A stretch of 64,000 bases of DNA from Zhongshania sp. R06B22 (GTDB lineage Bacteria > Pseudomonadota > Gammaproteobacteria > Pseudomonadales > Spongiibacteraceae), in the NCBI RefSeq assembly GCF_040892595.1, contig NZ_JBFRYB010000001.1, positions 1,984,001-2,048,000 on the forward strand, read 5' to 3'. Positions 63,759-64,000 of the stretch are shown piece after piece. The position numbers and the translations under genes are program-made. Each line of letters begins with the position of its first letter. Position 1 is the first letter of the stretch. The notes under the pieces were generated by a model that did no database searches, had not been told where the DNA came from, and saw nothing but the letters and a program-made list of their open reading frames with translations.

Positions 63759-64000
63759 GTGAACGAACAAGAGCACGAAGGTATTTTGGCGATTTTCCTC
63801 GCGGAAGCAGAGGAGATTGTTCAGCGGTTGTCAGAGCAGCTTGCAGAATTGCGTTATGGCTACGATGGCCAGAGAATACTTGACGATATCCACAGAGGCT
63901 TCCATACCCTCTATGGCGGCGCAACGGTTTTAAAGATGACTGAGCTGGTGGAATGCGCCCAGTTAGCTGAGCGCGTTATGGAGCGTGTCCGCACCCGACG
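63759..64000 (+). CDS. CheA-like kinase, N-terminal HPt domain (cut by window end)
   Basis: GTG 63759 has GGAG six bases upstream and opens a frame that runs off the window. The 80 residues seen are an HPt domain: 'AIFLAEAEEIVQRLSEQL' and 'DIHRGFHTLYGGATVL'. The His is kept but the usual Lys three positions later is Tyr (HTLYGG, where CheA has HTxKGG). The dimer, kinase and CheW-like parts would lie beyond 64000, so calling it CheA is inference from context and domain. A ChpA/PilL-like hybrid is an alternative. Confidence 0.65.
   Translation, partial: MNEQEHEGILAIFLAEAEEIVQRLSEQLAELRYGYDGQRILDDIHRGFHTLYGGATVLKMTELVECAQLAERVMERVRTR

Noticed and set aside
57639..64000. An ordinary flagellar gene cluster
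   Set aside because: The FliF is truncated by design rather than broken, and fliH to fliL, fliO to fliR, flhA, flhB, flhF and fliA are all missing between genes that normally flank them.

Overview
The window looks like a piece of chromosome from a free-living, probably marine, gammaproteobacterium. The housekeeping genes (tamA/tamB, ttcA, truC, trhO, bioA, fumC, tesA-ybbA-ybbP, a YtfJ-like gene, bolA-like, tfoX-like) are of gammaproteobacterial type. A wax-ester synthase, DUF3604 protein, HupE-like protein, SnoaL-like protein and GMC oxidoreductase are typical of oligotrophic marine relatives (Spongiibacteraceae/Cellvibrionales-like; this placement is inference). No rRNA, tRNA, IS element, prophage or CRISPR array was seen. 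Genes are dense, mostly in short operons, and codon use looks even.

Layout. 1-2845: cut-off GST, glycosyltransferase, amidohydrolase. 3029-6807: cbiB and a cobC-type decarboxylase overlapping by ATGA, then TfoX-like, BolA-like and trhO. 7068-9527: wax-ester synthase with a histone-like tail; flavin reductase-like protein. 9709-16136 (minus): an iron operon, imelysin / di-heme DUF1111 / imelysin lipoprotein / DUF1513 / multicopper oxidase, with a Fur-box-like palindrome in its promoter. 16316-22078: CitE-like lyase, YheT-like hydrolase, SnoaL-like protein, OmpA-like protein and a TpsB-like barrel lacking a signal peptide. 22221-25106 (minus): glycine-zipper protein, PepSY protein and a PhoPQ/QseBC-like two-component pair. 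25216-30373: GST, a His/Tyr-rich secreted protein, and a cassette of DUF3604 / parvulin-like isomerase / HupE-like protein. 30393-41652: lipoprotein, esterase, DUF2971, GMC oxidoreductase, TruC, SRPBCC, YtfJ, YjbQ, a potassium channel with a zinc-ribbon tail, BioA, FumC, DCC protein. 41695-47404: tesA divergent from ybbA-ybbP, a TetR regulator and an atypical SDR. 47480-57495: tamB/tamA, MFS transporter, nitroreductase, mdh, ttcA.

The most unusual region is 57639-64000, which runs off the window end. It encodes in order a miniature FliF (two membrane segments, RBM3-like part and FliG-binding tail only), a full-length FliG with its torque-helix charges replaced, a lone HPt protein, FliM with its CheY-binding N-terminus, FliN, a small DUF1269-like membrane protein, a FlhG/FleN-like ATPase, a CheY with an altered acidic pocket, and the start of a CheA-like kinase. 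The order follows a classical flagellar cluster, but the export genes (fliH, fliI, fliJ, fliO, fliP, fliQ, fliR, flhA, flhB), flhF, fliA, and rod, hook and filament genes are all absent from this stretch. I read it as a switch-complex (C-ring) module with its own signalling and no secretion channel, apparently a non-flagellar use of the flagellar switch. It has a plausible dedicated promoter with stacked palindromes.
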